From positions 1 to 64,000 of the forward strand of contig NZ_AFWJ01000289.1 of the NCBI RefSeq assembly GCF_000222685.1: DNA of 64,000 nucleotides, read 5' to 3'. Of the stretch, positions 8,704-18,061 are shown one piece after another. A model generated the notes under the pieces. That model was not told the origin of the DNA and made no database searches. It saw nothing but the letters and a program-made list of their open reading frames with translations. The position numbers were made by a program, and so were the translations under genes. Every line of letters begins with the position of its first letter. Position 1 is the first letter of the stretch. This DNA comes from Vibrio nigripulchritudo ATCC 27043. GTDB lineage: Bacteria > Pseudomonadota > Gammaproteobacteria > Enterobacterales > Vibrionaceae.

Positions 8704-9660
8704 GTGAAAGAAAAAATACCGCCACTTCAAGGGCTCTACTACTTTTATATCGCTGGAGAAACAGGCAGTTTCAAGTCTGCTGCAGACCGCTTATTTGTTA
8801 CCGCTGCTGCAGTTAGCCAACAGATCCGGTTGCTAGAAGACTGGCTCGGCACAGAACTTTTTATCCGGCAGCACAGAAAGGTACACTTAACTCATGAAGG
8901 TGAGATGCTATTCAGGCAAGCTCAAAAAGGATTCGCGCATTTACAGGATGGAATTCGACAGATAAACCAGGATCCTGACCCGAATCGACTCTCCATTTCA
9001 ACGCTCCCTTCCTTTGCGCAGCACTGGCTGGTGCCGCGCATTCGGCATTTTCGCGAAAAACATCCAGAAATCGCCTTGTTGATTGAGCCCAAAAACGAAC
9101 TGGTGACCTTTCAGGATTCCAGTGTTGATCTTTGTATTCGTTATGGCACTGGCAACTACAAAAGCGTAGAAAGTATCTGGCTGATGGATGAAGTCGTATA
9201 CCCCGTCTGCCACCCGCTCTATCAGAAAGAGCATCAAATTACCTCGATAGAAGATTTAAGCAAAGCAGACTTAATCGAAGATATGTGGCCAGATATGGAC
9301 TGGCAGTTGTGGCAGGAAACACTAGGTATAGAAGGTGGAAAGTCTACGCTGCAATACGATGGTTCGCATTTTGTCTTAGAAGGCGCTCTGTCGGTGCAGG
9401 GAGTGGCGCTGGTTAAGCACAGCCTGGCCTACCGATACTTACAAGAAGGCAAACTGGTCAGAATCGGGGACGTCGGTTTGAAGCCAAGATTCAACTATTT
9501 CTTGTGCGCTCCTTCAGGCTATTTCAGACGGGAAAAAATCCAGACCTTTGCCACCTGGATACAACAGCAAGTTCAGGAGTTTTGTGGCTTAGGTCGTGAA
9601 GGGTTAACTGTCATTGAAACCGACTACTCTTTGAAATGGAACGGGAAAAAGAAATTCTGA
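8704..9660 (+). CDS. GcvA-type LysR-family regulator, second copy
   Basis: 318 residues, GTG start with AAGGA upstream. HTH at about 5-64 (LQGLYYFYIAGETGSFKSA, TAAAVSQQIRLLEDWLGTE, LFIRQHRKVHLTHEGE). The effector domain keeps the GcvA-like STLPSFAQHWLVPRIRHF and SSVDLCIRYGTGNYKS. It resembles the LysR product at 7363 along the whole length, and each is divergent from a DUF1127-type gene, so the two gene pairs look like paralogous modules. The C-terminal 25 residues (after the region ending FCGLGREG) extend past the usual family end and are unremarkable. Target inferred to be the gene at 8397-8603. Confidence 0.86.
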   Translation: MKEKIPPLQGLYYFYIAGETGSFKSAADRLFVTAAAVSQQIRLLEDWLGTELFIRQHRKVHLTHEGEMLFRQAQKGFAHLQDGIRQINQDPDPNRLSISTLPSFAQHWLVPRIRHFREKHPEIALLIEPKNELVTFQDSSVDLCIRYGTGNYKSVESIWLMDEVVYPVCHPLYQKEHQITSIEDLSKADLIEDMWPDMDWQLWQETLGIEGGKSTLQYDGSHFVLEGALSVQGVALVKHSLAYRYLQEGKLVRIGDVGLKPRFNYFLCAPSGYFRREKIQTFATWIQQQVQEFCGLGREGLTVIETDYSLKWNGKKKF

Positions 9661-9682
9661 GCCACGCTTTGTTCATTCATAG

Positions 9683-10234
9683 CTACTTTGACAAAGACCG
9701 ACAATAGAAATCCAAAATACCATCGAGGCGATCAACGTTTAATTGCTCTCGATCTGAATTGCAATTGAGTGCTAATGCAAAACCATGAAGATACTCGACA
9801 AGCAGTTCTAAAGCTGCTTGTTGCTCTCCTTCATCCAAAGAAAGCGGTTGAATAATTCGCTCAAATCGGGTGATGAACACTTCAGCAGGACCCGTTGATT
9901 TCATCGTTAGCAATGTTTGCAAAAGCCCGGAATACGTGTCCAGTAAGGATACATAGCTCCTGCACAAGGATTTCAACTCTTCTGTCCAATTTTGGTTGTC
10001 CTGAGTCTCGTATATGCCATCCACCAGCGAAATCGTGATTGCCTCTAAAAGAACATTCTTGTTTTTGAAGTAATGATAGATCGCCATTGCATCCACATCT
10101 AACTCACTGGCAAGCTTGCGAATACTCGGGATGGCACCTGTCGCTTTCATCAACTGTTTCGCCGTATCCAGAATACGCTCTTTACTGAGCTGACTGCTCT
10201 TTGGTCTGCCTCTTTTTTTCACTTCTTTTTCCAT
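9683..10234 (-). CDS. TetR-family transcriptional repressor
   Basis: 183 residues. N-terminal basic tail KKRGRPKSSQLSKERIL leads into a TetR HTH at about 17-63 (SIRKLASELDVDAMAIYHYFKNKNVLLEAI, where AIYHYFKNK is the recognition-helix signature). The C-terminal ligand domain is a helical TetR_C type with no recognised ligand. Divergent from the RibD-like reductase at 10323. The 88-base spacer holds a perfect 15-base palindrome at 10256-10270 that is the obvious operator, so the simplest model is self-repression and repression of the reductase, relieved by a small molecule. The ATG has no strong Shine-Dalgarno. Confidence 0.88.
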   Translation of the reverse strand: MEKEVKKRGRPKSSQLSKERILDTAKQLMKATGAIPSIRKLASELDVDAMAIYHYFKNKNVLLEAITISLVDGIYETQDNQNWTEELKSLCRSYVSLLDTYSGLLQTLLTMKSTGPAEVFITRFERIIQPLSLDEGEQQAALELLVEYLHGFALALNCNSDREQLNVDRLDGILDFYCRSLSK

Positions 10235-10255
10235 TCTATTTTTTTACTGGATTAT

Positions 10256-10270
10256 TTCTACACTGTAGAA
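10256..10270. promoter_or_regulatory. Candidate TetR operator palindrome
   Basis: TTCTACACTGTAGAA is a perfect inverted repeat, 7 bp on each side of a central C. It lies between the divergent TetR gene and the RibD-like gene, 22 bases upstream of the TetR start. Position and symmetry fit a TetR-type operator; binding is inferred. Confidence 0.7.
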
Positions 10271-10322
10271 TTATAATTAAACCTTCTCTGTAATCAAGAA
10301 ACAAAGAACGAGGGCAACGTCC

Positions 10323-10856
10323 ATGGCAAATATTGTTTTTATCGCCACCAGCATTGATGGTTACATCGCAGACAAAGAAGGTGGTCTTGATTGGTTGCAC
10401 GCTGCACCCGTGCCGAATGACCTTGATACTGGCTTTAACGCCGTCATGGAGCGAGTTGATGCATTAGTGATGGGAAGAAACACTCTGGATGTTGTTTTGG
10501 GGTTTGGAGTTGAATGGCCGTACAGCAAGCCCGTTTATGTGCTGAGCAATACATTAACCAAGGTGCCAGAGGGCTACGAAGACAAAGTGTTTCTGGTGAA
10601 TGGAGAGTTGAAAGAGATTGTCGAACAATTAAATCAGAAAGGCTTAAACAACCTGTATATAGACGGTGGGGCAACCATTCAGGGCTTTTTACAGCAAGAT
10701 TTGATTGACGAGATGATCATAACCACCATACCTGTATTACTCGGTGGCGGTGCACCTTTGTTTGGTGATTTAAATACTCAGCAGGCTTTCAAGCTGGTAA
10801 AAAGCGAAACCTTTGCGGGCGCAATCATCCAAATCCACTACCAGCGAAACCGCTAA
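10323..10856 (+). CDS. RibD C-terminal-domain / dihydrofolate-reductase-like protein
   Basis: 177 residues of the RibD_C/DHFR-like fold (YyaP/YwjB type). Markers: IATSIDGYIADKEGGLDWL at the N-terminus, ALVMGRNTLDVVLGFG at about 47-62, NLYIDGGATIQGFLQQDLID near 118-137 and IPVLLGGGAPLFG near 142-154. These are the NADPH and substrate segments of bacterial reductases in this group; riboflavin genes are absent nearby, so a role in riboflavin synthesis is unlikely. GAGGG precedes the ATG. Divergent from a TetR gene, suggesting induction by a xenobiotic or metabolite. The reaction is unknown. Confidence 0.82.
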   Translation: MANIVFIATSIDGYIADKEGGLDWLHAAPVPNDLDTGFNAVMERVDALVMGRNTLDVVLGFGVEWPYSKPVYVLSNTLTKVPEGYEDKVFLVNGELKEIVEQLNQKGLNNLYIDGGATIQGFLQQDLIDEMIITTIPVLLGGGAPLFGDLNTQQAFKLVKSETFAGAIIQIHYQRNR

Positions 10857-10886
10857 GCGATTTAAAACAAATCTCACAGATAAACA

Positions 10887-10913
10887 AAAGCCCCGCCAAA
10901 TTGGCGGGGCTTT
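10887..10913. terminator. Bidirectional terminator between the RibD-like gene and fusA2
   Basis: 11-bp stem AAAGCCCCGCC / GGCGGGGCTTT with a 5-base A/T loop, T-rich on both outer sides, placed between two convergent genes. Confidence 0.9.
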
Positions 10914-10935
10914 CAATTACTTAGCTAGAAAAGAA

Positions 10936-13023
10936 TTACTTGTTTTCTTTCTCTTCTTTCGCTTTAGCAATTACTTCTTCTGCAACGTTTTGTGGACATG
11001 CAGAGTAGTGTGCGAACTCCATAGAGAACTGACCACGACCAGAAGTAATTGTACGTAGGTGACCGATGTAACCAAACATTTCTGATAGAGGTACTTCAGC
11101 CTTGATACGTACGCCAGTAGTACCAGCTTGTTGGTCTTTGATCATACCACGACGACGGTTAAGGTCACCGATTACGTCACCAACGTTGTCTTCTGGAGTG
11201 AACACGTCAACGTTCATGATTGGCTCTAGAAGTTGAGCGCCAGCTTTTGGCATAGACTGACGGAATGCGCCTTTCGCTGCGATTTCAAATGCGATTGCAG
11301 ATGAGTCAACTGCGTGGAAGCCACCGTCGAATAGCTCAACTTCAACATCTAGCGTTGGGTAACCAGCTAGAACACCGTTTTCCATCATAGACTCGAAGCC
11401 TTTCTCTACTGCAGGCCAGAATTCCTTAGGAACGTTACCACCTACTACTGTAGAAGAGAACTTGAAGCCAGAACCAGTTTCACCTGGCTTGATGCGGTAG
11501 TCGATCTTACCGAACTGACCAGAACCACCAGACTGCTTCTTGTGCGTGTAGCTATCTTCAATTTCTTGAGTGATAGTTTCACGGTAAGCAACCTGAGGTT
11601 GACCAACGATTAGGTCTACACCGTAAGTACGCTTAAGGATATCAACCTTGATGTCTAGGTGAAGTTCACCCATACCTTTCAGGATTGTTTCACCTGAATC
11701 TTCATCAGTCTCAACCTGGAATGATGGATCTTCTGCAACCATCTTACCGATCGCGATACCCATCTTCTCGCTGCCGCCTTTATCTTTAGGCTGAACCGCG
11801 ATAGAGATTACTGGTTCTGGGAAGATCATCGCTTCAAGCGTACATTCGTGCTTAGGATCACATAGAGTGTGACCAGTCTGAACGTTCTTCATACCAACAA
11901 CAGCGATGATGTCACCCGCTTGTGCTTCAGTAAGCTCGTTACGCTCGTCCGCTTGCATTTCACACATACGGCCAATACGCTCAGTCTTACCAGTCGCTGA
12001 GTTAAGGATAGTGTCACCCTTCTTCAGACGACCAGAGTAGATACGGATAAACGTTAGTGCACCAAAACGGTCGTCCATGATCTTGAACGCTAGCGCTTTT
12101 AGTGGCTCGTCTGCATCAACAGTTGCTACGTCGCCAGTTGGCTCACCAGTTTCTGGATCAGTTAGAGGCTGAGGATCAACTTCTGTTGGAGCAGGTAGGT
12201 AATCTACAACTGCGTCTAGAACTAGCTGAACACCTTTGTTCTTAAATGCAGAACCACAGAATGTTGGGAAGAATGCTAGGTCACGAGTACCTTTACGGAT
12301 ACAAGCTTTTAGTTGCTCGATAGATGGCTCTTCGCCTTCCATGTAAGCTTCCATTAGGTCGTCGTCTTGCTCTACAGCAGTTTCAACTAGCTCTTCACGG
12401 TACTGTTCCAAGTCGTCAGCCATGTCAGCTGGAACGTCTTGTACTTCGTAGTTTTCTGGAAGACCAGAGTCATCCCAAACGTAAGCTTTACGAGTTAGTA
12501 CGTCTACAACACCAACGAAATCGTCTTCACGACCGATAGGCAGAGTCATTACTAGTGGGTTAGCACCTAGAACGTTCTTCACCTGGTCAACAACGTTGAA
12601 GAAGTCTGCACCCATACGGTCTAGTTTGTTTACGAAGATCAGACGAGATACTTCTGAATCGTTCGCGTAACGCCAGTTAGTTTCTGACTGAGGCTCAACA
12701 CCACCAGAACCACAGAATACACCGATACCACCGTCAAGAACTTTAAGAGAACGGTATACTTCAACTGTAAAGTCAACGTGTCCCGGAGTATCGATCACGT
12801 TTAGGCGGTGACCTTTCCACTCACAAGTTACAGCTGCAGACTGGATTGTAATACCACGCTCAGCTTCTTGCTCCATGAAGTCAGTTGTAGACTCACCGTC
12901 GTGTACTTCACCCGTTTTGTGGATTTTACCAGTAAGCTTTAGTATACGCTCAGTGGTGGTAGTTTTACCCGCATCAACGTGCGCGAAAATACCAATGTTT
13001 CTGTACTTTGATAAATCTGCCAT
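10936..13023 (-). CDS. fusA2: Elongation factor G, second type (EF-G2)
   Basis: 695 residues. GTPase motifs are intact: [15 protein letters not shown] (G1, about 14-28), GITIQSAAV (switch I), DTPGHVDF and [10 protein letters not shown]. Domains II-V follow, with [16 protein letters not shown] in domain III and [12 protein letters not shown] near the C-terminus. EF-G drives ribosomal translocation or, in some second copies, ribosome recycling or stress translation. It is not next to rpsL-rpsG-tuf, where the main fusA lies, and it matches the second EF-G found in vibrios by length and by location near radA. Codon choice is strongly biased to common codons (for example AAC, GGT, CGT), a sign of high expression. 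Distinct role not provable from sequence. Confidence 0.9.
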   Translation of the reverse strand: MADLSKYRNIGIFAHVDAGKTTTTERILKLTGKIHKTGEVHDGESTTDFMEQEAERGITIQSAAVTCEWKGHRLNVIDTPGHVDFTVEVYRSLKVLDGGIGVFCGSGGVEPQSETNWRYANDSEVSRLIFVNKLDRMGADFFNVVDQVKNVLGANPLVMTLPIGREDDFVGVVDVLTRKAYVWDDSGLPENYEVQDVPADMADDLEQYREELVETAVEQDDDLMEAYMEGEEPSIEQLKACIRKGTRDLAFFPTFCGSAFKNKGVQLVLDAVVDYLPAPTEVDPQPLTDPETGEPTGDVATVDADEPLKALAFKIMDDRFGALTFIRIYSGRLKKGDTILNSATGKTERIGRMCEMQADERNELTEAQAGDIIAVVGMKNVQTGHTLCDPKHECTLEAMIFPEPVISIAVQPKDKGGSEKMGIAIGKMVAEDPSFQVETDEDSGETILKGMGELHLDIKVDILKRTYGVDLIVGQPQVAYRETITQEIEDSYTHKKQSGGSGQFGKIDYRIKPGETGSGFKFSSTVVGGNVPKEFWPAVEKGFESMMENGVLAGYPTLDVEVELFDGGFHAVDSSAIAFEIAAKGAFRQSMPKAGAQLLEPIMNVDVFTPEDNVGDVIGDLNRRRGMIKDQQAGTTGVRIKAEVPLSEMFGYIGHLRTITSGRGQFSMEFAHYSACPQNVAEEVIAKAKEEKENK

Positions 13024-13220
13024 TGTCTTACTCTGTTAATAGGATATAAAATGCGCGCAGAGTATATCACAATCAGCCAAGACTGATACCCTTGCGTGCA
13101 TTTGAAGAAAAAAAACTTTTTAACACTATTTATAGATAAAAAATAGCGCTAGAAGTGATTTATTTTTATGAAGGTGCTTTGACCTTAGTATTCCCTTAAA
13201 TGGGGACTTATTTATTGAAA

Positions 13221-14105
13221 TCAAGAGCGCGTAAGCGACGATTGATTTGCAAACACAATATGCCAGTCTTCCTTCATAGAAATACGAGAGAACATGCCCA
13301 GCTCATCCAAAGACGCCTGAGTACGTGCCCCAAATGGGTATACATATTCCCTCTCTTTGTCGTCATGGTCAACCAGATAACAAAGTGCCTCTTTATTATT
13401 AGCAGAAATCCACTCCAACAGTTCCAGATCGCCGTCTGAATTTCCCACCACTATCACAGGCTCTGCAGGGCAACGTTTCTGAACGGAGCGAATTTTCTCA
13501 TCATGGATGTTTAAGTTTAGGGCACGCCCCTGTGACGTACTGTACAAAACAGAGCCCAGTACCCGATCTGCCGGAATCCCAAACACCGCTTCAACCCATG
13601 GTCTGACAAATTCTTCAGAGCTTCCTGTACACACATAGCAGGCGAATTGGTTTTGATGCAGTGCATCAATCCACTCTTTGACGGGCAGATAAATCATGTC
13701 CAGATAAGAGTGACCATGTTCTGTATGTAACGCTGTGTCCAACCACTCCCCGCACATCTGCTCAATCTCTGCGCTGGTGCTATCGGGGTAAGCAAGGTTA
13801 AATGCATCCAGCAACATTTTCCCTGAACCTGCAAACTGGCGCTGCGCACGGGCAACCGCATCAGTGAGAACCTGTTTCTTCGGCTCATCCAATTCAGTCT
13901 CGATGGCTTCCTTTAGTTTATCTATCACGAAAAAGAGCTCTGCGAAGTAAGGCTTTTCACACCACATCGTGCCGTCAAGGTCAAACACAGCAATTCGCTT
14001 CTCGACTGGTAAATAAAGAGGGGACTTTGGATCTGTCCATTTATTTAATGCGCTTAAACACTGAGGAAATGCGGTGTTTTCTTTCCAGTAACTGGGCTGT
14101 TTCAA
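13221..14105 (-). CDS. HAD-superfamily phosphatase
   Basis: 294 residues. HAD motif I is FDLDGTMW with D42 (nucleophile) and D44; motif II is the Thr/Ser region CYVCTGSSEEF; motifs III/IV are the Lys of NIHDEKIRSVQKR and VVGNSDGDLELL, whose GNSDGD gives the acidic metal ligands. The layout resembles phosphoserine-phosphatase-like or small-molecule acid phosphatases with a helical cap after motif I. No ATG fits: the start is taken as TTG at 14105 with GGGAG 6 bases upstream. It is a lone gene; nothing nearby tells the substrate. Confidence 0.8.
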   Translation of the reverse strand: MKQPSYWKENTAFPQCLSALNKWTDPKSPLYLPVEKRIAVFDLDGTMWCEKPYFAELFFVIDKLKEAIETELDEPKKQVLTDAVARAQRQFAGSGKMLLDAFNLAYPDSTSAEIEQMCGEWLDTALHTEHGHSYLDMIYLPVKEWIDALHQNQFACYVCTGSSEEFVRPWVEAVFGIPADRVLGSVLYSTSQGRALNLNIHDEKIRSVQKRCPAEPVIVVGNSDGDLELLEWISANNKEALCYLVDHDDKEREYVYPFGARTQASLDELGMFSRISMKEDWHIVFANQSSLTRS

Positions 14106-14502
14106 TGATGACTCCCTACTTCATGGCAATAACTCATTTCAAGTTACTTCAAGTTAGAATATTCAGCGAATTATTCTGCTCAATTTACGGTCTTTATATG
14201 AATCAAGAACGTAAAAATCGACCATTCCTTGGCAGCAGATCACAAAAAATAGGCATTTTTTGACCGTTAAACGAAATCTTAGTTCAAGAAAAGTATGTAA
14301 TGCTTGCAATGAATTCATAATTGATACCGCCGATATTTCCCCCAATATTTATCAAGGAAATTAGATAGATATATATGACACTTTTATTACCTAGTTAATA
14401 CTTCGTAGTAAAGTACCAAAAAACCATCCTATTGGACTGAGTGCGAACTCATCAATTAACACTTTTATCATGTAGGAGATCTTGTCTGGTTAGCTTATTT
14501 TT
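14106..14502. other. Intergenic stretch upstream of riboswitch copy 1
   Basis: About 400 AT-rich bases between the HAD gene and the first leader. It should hold the promoter of the first secreted-protein gene and that of the HAD gene. I see no credible reading frame or RNA gene. Confidence 0.4.
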
Positions 14503-14606
14503 TGCTCAACGCTCAAAAGGCAAACTTGCTTAAAAGCAGGGACGCAAAATGACAGTGCCACTGATTTTTGGAGAGGATTATTGGCAGGCTGCATTACAAG
14601 AGCAGA
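14503..14606 (+). promoter_or_regulatory. c-di-GMP-I (GEMM-I)-like riboswitch, copy 1
   Basis: The leader has the GEMM-I core: GGCAAAC at 14519-14525, a hairpin (CTTGC / GCAGG), then GGGACGCAAA ending at 14548, the segment containing the ligand-intercalating A of the V. cholerae Vc2 aptamer. A second arm follows, closed by TGCCA 14556-14560 with TGGCA 14582-14586, and ends in GGCTGCATT. The outer stem can be TGCTC with GAGCA. Copies 2 and 3 change both sides of this arm together, so it is a real helix. The base of the arm (AATGACAG rather than AAGCC) departs from the textbook consensus, so the ligand is inferred, not certain. A small hairpin at 14607-14624 follows, before the ribosome site. 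Confidence 0.68.
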
Positions 14607-14656
14607 TGTTGAAGCAAATCAACACCACTAAAATAAACAGACAAGGAACGAGCGTG

Positions 14657-16159
14657 ATGACTAGACGAGTTCTTTTTACAGCCACTACGCTGGCTTTAAC
14701 TACAGTATCTGCATTTGCAGTATCCGGGGAAACGTACACTCAAAACTTTAGCGGCTTCGCTGATCAAACTGATCGTGGTTCTTGGGGTACTATTACATTT
14801 ACACCAGGTGAGCCTAGCCTCACTCCTTCAGATAAAGCGGCTTACACCAATGCCAGCGACGAACTTCTGTTTGAAGTACGTTGGACCTGGAACACCATGC
14901 GTCGAATGCTTGGTAAGCCTGCATTTAACAAATTAAGAAAGGAAATTGGCGTTCAGAAGCTTCGCGAACTTATTGATGAGCAGTGTGAAGCACGAGTAGA
15001 AGTTGGTACTCAGCGTACTTACAACTATGGCGCCCCTTCCGTTGGTGGTTACGTAGCAGAGATGGATTCTGACATTTATCACTGTAATCGCAACAATCCA
15101 AAAATTACCGTAAATGGCGTTGTTTACCCACTTTCATATCCGCAGAAATCTTCAACTGTGAATATGCGCACTTTTGTACCAACAACTCCGGGTTCCAAAT
15201 ACACATTGACCATCAAATACCACAAGCGTAACTACAACTACAGTCGCTTTGGTATCAATGCAAACCAAGCTTATCGCAACATGAACGTCTGGGTTCGTGG
15301 TGCGCTGGAAGAAGCTTCGTTGGAAGGTCTTGGTGCTATTGCGTTTACTGGGCAACGTGTCCGCTTACCTGCTAACCCAGCAGTCAGTGATGCAAACCAG
15401 GAAGACGGATTTAATGTTGCAACCATCAGCTTTACGGCTAACCGCTTCTACACGCCTGTTGCTCTGGCAGACAGCGGTCACCCAGATTCCTACGGTCTTC
15501 TGATTAACGAAATCCAGACCGAGGTTACCGAAGAAAATCCGTTCAAAGAAACATGTGAACTTTTCTTCCCACCAAACAGTGGCGGTTTGAAAAAGTGTCT
15601 GACGTCTGGTGGCGAAGAAACGCCTAGCATTCTGAGCTGTAATCTTGAAATTGATGAAACACTTGGCAACTTCAAGGTCAACAGAGAAGGCTACCGAATT
15701 GAAAGTGAGCCATGGCGTTACGATCCAAACAACCTGTTCCACGCGAAAAACTACTACAGTGTTGGCAAGGCCGGAATCTCAACCTTGAGATTGGCGAACA
15801 ATGGTCAATTTTCTGGCTGTCCTATTTACGGCAAGACACTAAAATTAGAAGAGTTCACAGGCAATAACTGGGATTACGAGCGTTACGCGGAACAAGGATG
15901 GGTTCAGGTAAGACTGGCGTGTCTGGATGAGAACAACCTACGCGTGGCACGTTGGGAAACGCTTGAGACGGATCACCCTGATAACTTGCTTATCACGGCT
16001 AAGAAAATCGATAAAGTGTTTAACGACGACAACTATCAATCTTGCCTGCTCCGTGCTATCCGCTTTGTGGACAGAACTCACACCATTCCAGAAGACCAAC
16101 CTGGATATGACGCAAACAGCGACGGCTACGAAATTCGTAACGTCCGCATCGAAGATTAG
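14657..16159 (+). CDS. Secreted eight-cysteine protein, paralogue 1
   Basis: 500 residues; function unknown. A Sec signal peptide (MTRRVLFTATTLALTTVSAFA) opens the protein; ATG 14657 is chosen for this and for AAGGA upstream, although the frame is open back into the riboswitch. The N-terminal region has RTFVPTTPGSKYTLTIKYH, a pattern like that of beta-sandwich carbohydrate-binding modules. The C-terminal region has NNWDYERYAEQG and ends YDANSDGYEI, which resembles a DxNxDG calcium loop. Eight cysteines (CEAR, YHCN, CELF, KCLT, SCNL, GCPI, ACLD, SCLL) are kept in both neighbours, suggesting four disulfides outside the cytoplasm. A leader of c-di-GMP type precedes it. A matrix, adhesion or polysaccharide role is inference. 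Confidence 0.8.
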   Translation: MTRRVLFTATTLALTTVSAFAVSGETYTQNFSGFADQTDRGSWGTITFTPGEPSLTPSDKAAYTNASDELLFEVRWTWNTMRRMLGKPAFNKLRKEIGVQKLRELIDEQCEARVEVGTQRTYNYGAPSVGGYVAEMDSDIYHCNRNNPKITVNGVVYPLSYPQKSSTVNMRTFVPTTPGSKYTLTIKYHKRNYNYSRFGINANQAYRNMNVWVRGALEEASLEGLGAIAFTGQRVRLPANPAVSDANQEDGFNVATISFTANRFYTPVALADSGHPDSYGLLINEIQTEVTEENPFKETCELFFPPNSGGLKKCLTSGGEETPSILSCNLEIDETLGNFKVNREGYRIESEPWRYDPNNLFHAKNYYSVGKAGISTLRLANNGQFSGCPIYGKTLKLEEFTGNNWDYERYAEQGWVQVRLACLDENNLRVARWETLETDHPDNLLITAKKIDKVFNDDNYQSCLLRAIRFVDRTHTIPEDQPGYDANSDGYEIRNVRIED

Positions 16160-16188
16160 AAGTCTTAGGGTCTGAGTACCTTAGGTTG

Positions 16189-16238
16189 AACTGCATAACT
16201 CAATCTCCTCCAACCCCGGAGTTATGCAGTTCCTTTTC
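16189..16238 (+). terminator. Terminator after secreted paralogue 1
   Basis: 13-bp perfect stem AACTGCATAACTC / GAGTTATGCAGTT with a 17-base loop, followed by CCTTTTCC. The T-tract is short. Confidence 0.7.
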
Positions 16239-16356
16239 CTGATGTATATACCTCTTTGTTATACATGAGCGCTCTCTTATATAAGATATGAGTAGCATAT
16301 TTGAGAATGCTGACGATCGTGCATTTTTTCTGAACGAAGATCATGTATTCTACCGC

Positions 16357-16453
16357 GACTCTTAGGGCAAACCCATTGAGAAGTGGGGGCGCAAAATGAC
16401 AGTACCTAGTTTAACTTTAGGACGTTCAATTTAGGTAGGCTGCATTGCTGAGT
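16357..16453 (+). promoter_or_regulatory. c-di-GMP-I (GEMM-I)-like riboswitch, copy 2
   Basis: Core segments GGGCAAAC (16365-16372) and GGGCGCAAA (about 16387-16395) flank a hairpin closed by CCCA/TGGG whose apex can form a GAGA tetraloop, the GNRA feature of GEMM-I. The second arm is TACCTA 16403-16408 with TAGGTA 16432-16437, a compensated change from copy 1. The outer stem is CTTAG 16361-16365 with CTGAG 16448-16452. The G that contacts the ligand in Vc2 (middle of GGG) is kept, favouring c-di-GMP over cGAMP. A hairpin GTGTTTTT / AAAAACAC (16452-16475) abuts the Shine-Dalgarno. Confidence 0.72.
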
Positions 16454-16490
16454 GTTTTTACCGAGACAAAAACACAAAGGATTTAGAGTA

Positions 16491-18005
16491 ATGAAACTGA
16501 AATTTTTAGTTGCAGGTTTAGTCACACTAGCAACCGCACAGGCTCAGGCATTTGTTCCAGCCTCTGTTATCGACAACAATCAATTACAACCTGAAGAATA
16601 CGTTCAAGACTTCAAAAGCTATTCAAATCAGGTAGGTCACTACTGGGCGACTGTCGACCTTTCTCCAAACCAAACTCTCTCGCCAAGTAACAAAGCGGCG
16701 TATACAACAAGCAGTCAAAAAATCTTGTTCGAAGTTCGTTGGACTTGGAACACACTAAGAAAGATGCTTGGTGCCAGCCAGTTTGATGAGCTACGTAACA
16801 GCATTGGTGTTGATGAGATCCGCCGCTTGGTGGACAACGTTTGTGAAGCTCGCGCAGAAGTGGGCAAGCACAAAACATACAACTTCGGCAGCCCGCTTCC
16901 ATGGTGGGAGCAGAAGAAACACTACCTGACTGAGTTAGACTCAGACACTTACCATTGTAAGAAACACAACCCAGCGATTTACGTTGGTGGTAAACGTTAC
17001 GGATTGTCTTACCCACAAAACAATGCGTCTACTGTTAACCTACGTACTTTCATCCCAACAACACCTGGGTCTGAGTACGAAGTAGAAATCCGTTACACAA
17101 AACGTAACTACCACAACAACGCAAGCAATGTATACCGTGACCTGGCTGTATGGGTTCGTGGTGACATTCTTTCTGCGAAACTGGATGGTGGTTCAAACGC
17201 CAGCTTTGATGGTCATCGTGTTAGCTTGCCAGCCGCTCCGTCTGCACATCGCGACAGCCACGGCTTCTACGTTGCACGCATCAAATTCAAAGCGGATCGT
17301 TTCCACACTGCCGTTGCTCTAGCGGATAAAGGTCTGCCTGATTCTTACGGTATTCTGGTGAACAAAGTACGTACTCACGTAACAAAAGTGAACCCGAACA
17401 AAGAACAGTGTGAACTGCTATTCCCAGCTGGCAGCCCAGAGTTGCTTAACTGTCTGAACGGTGGTGAGCCTGCGCCAGAAGAAATCAGCTGTAACCTTGA
17501 AGTGGATGAGTCACTAGGCAACGTTGTGGTTGATAATGCTGGTTTCCGTCTGACTGCTGAACCTTGGCGTTACGACCCTGCCAACATTCTTCATCATAAG
17601 AATTTCTACGGTGTTGGTCGTGAAGGTATCATCACATTCAAGCTAGCGAATAACGGTAAGTTTGCAGGTTGTCCGATCAAAGACAAGCGTCTGACTCTGG
17701 ATGAGTACACAGCAAACAACTGGGATTACGAGCGTTACGCTGAGCAAGGTCTGATCAAAGTGAAACTTTCTTGTGTTGAGAATGGTATCCGCGCAAGCCG
17801 TTGGGAAGTGGTTGAAACCGAACTGGAAAACAACTACCTGATCACTAACAAGAAGATCGACAAACTGTTTAACGACTCAGCTTACGACAACTGTCTGCTG
17901 ACAGAAGTACGCTTTGTTGACCGTACTCACCTGATTCCTTCATCTCAGGCGGGATACGATGCAAACAGCGACGGTTTCGACATTCGTGCAATGAAGATCA
18001 ACTAA
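16491..18005 (+). CDS. Secreted eight-cysteine protein, paralogue 2
   Basis: 504 residues, same family as the genes before and after; unknown function. Signal peptide MKLKFLVAGLVTLATAQAQA with cleavage before FVPAS. The ATG at 16491 begins it, with an AAAGGA/TAGAG ribosome site. Conserved blocks: FEVRWTWNTLRKMLG near 77, ELDSDTYHC near 150, LRTFIPTTPGSEYEVEIRY near 187, ISCNLEVDESLGN near 340, NNWDYERYAEQG near 415, FVDRTHLIP near 478 and the closing YDANSDGFDI. All eight cysteines align with paralogue 1. Codon usage is rich in preferred codons (CGT, GGT, AAC), more so than in paralogues 1 and 3, suggesting it is the main expressed copy. Likely secreted or surface; role inferred to be c-di-GMP controlled. 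Confidence 0.82.
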   Translation: MKLKFLVAGLVTLATAQAQAFVPASVIDNNQLQPEEYVQDFKSYSNQVGHYWATVDLSPNQTLSPSNKAAYTTSSQKILFEVRWTWNTLRKMLGASQFDELRNSIGVDEIRRLVDNVCEARAEVGKHKTYNFGSPLPWWEQKKHYLTELDSDTYHCKKHNPAIYVGGKRYGLSYPQNNASTVNLRTFIPTTPGSEYEVEIRYTKRNYHNNASNVYRDLAVWVRGDILSAKLDGGSNASFDGHRVSLPAAPSAHRDSHGFYVARIKFKADRFHTAVALADKGLPDSYGILVNKVRTHVTKVNPNKEQCELLFPAGSPELLNCLNGGEPAPEEISCNLEVDESLGNVVVDNAGFRLTAEPWRYDPANILHHKNFYGVGREGIITFKLANNGKFAGCPIKDKRLTLDEYTANNWDYERYAEQGLIKVKLSCVENGIRASRWEVVETELENNYLITNKKIDKLFNDSAYDNCLLTEVRFVDRTHLIPSSQAGYDANSDGFDIRAMKIN

Positions 18006-18033
18006 CCCTGTTTTAAAAAACAACTGCCTAAAG

Positions 18034-18061
18034 CGCCACTGGAATTCCGGTGGCGTTTTTT
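18034..18061 (+). terminator. Terminator after secreted paralogue 2
   Basis: Stem CGCCACTGG / CCGGTGGCG (one G-T pair), loop AATT, then TTTTTTA. Nearly the same element follows paralogue 3. Confidence 0.9.

Noticed and set aside
10936-13023. Main translation factor EF-G (fusA)
   Set aside because: It lacks the rpsL-rpsG-tuf neighbours and matches the second vibrio EF-G by location, so it is called fusA2.
14549-14563. Cobalamin-riboswitch reading of GTGCCACTG in copy 1
   Set aside because: GCCACTG resembles a B12 element but copies 2 and 3 lack it and no B12 box follows; the GEMM-like cores are shared by all.
14549-14656. Open frame running upstream of paralogue 1 into the riboswitch, beginning at the ATGACAGTG of the aptamer
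   Set aside because: The ATG is part of the conserved RNA core present in all three leaders; the signal peptide and ribosome site place the true start at 14657.
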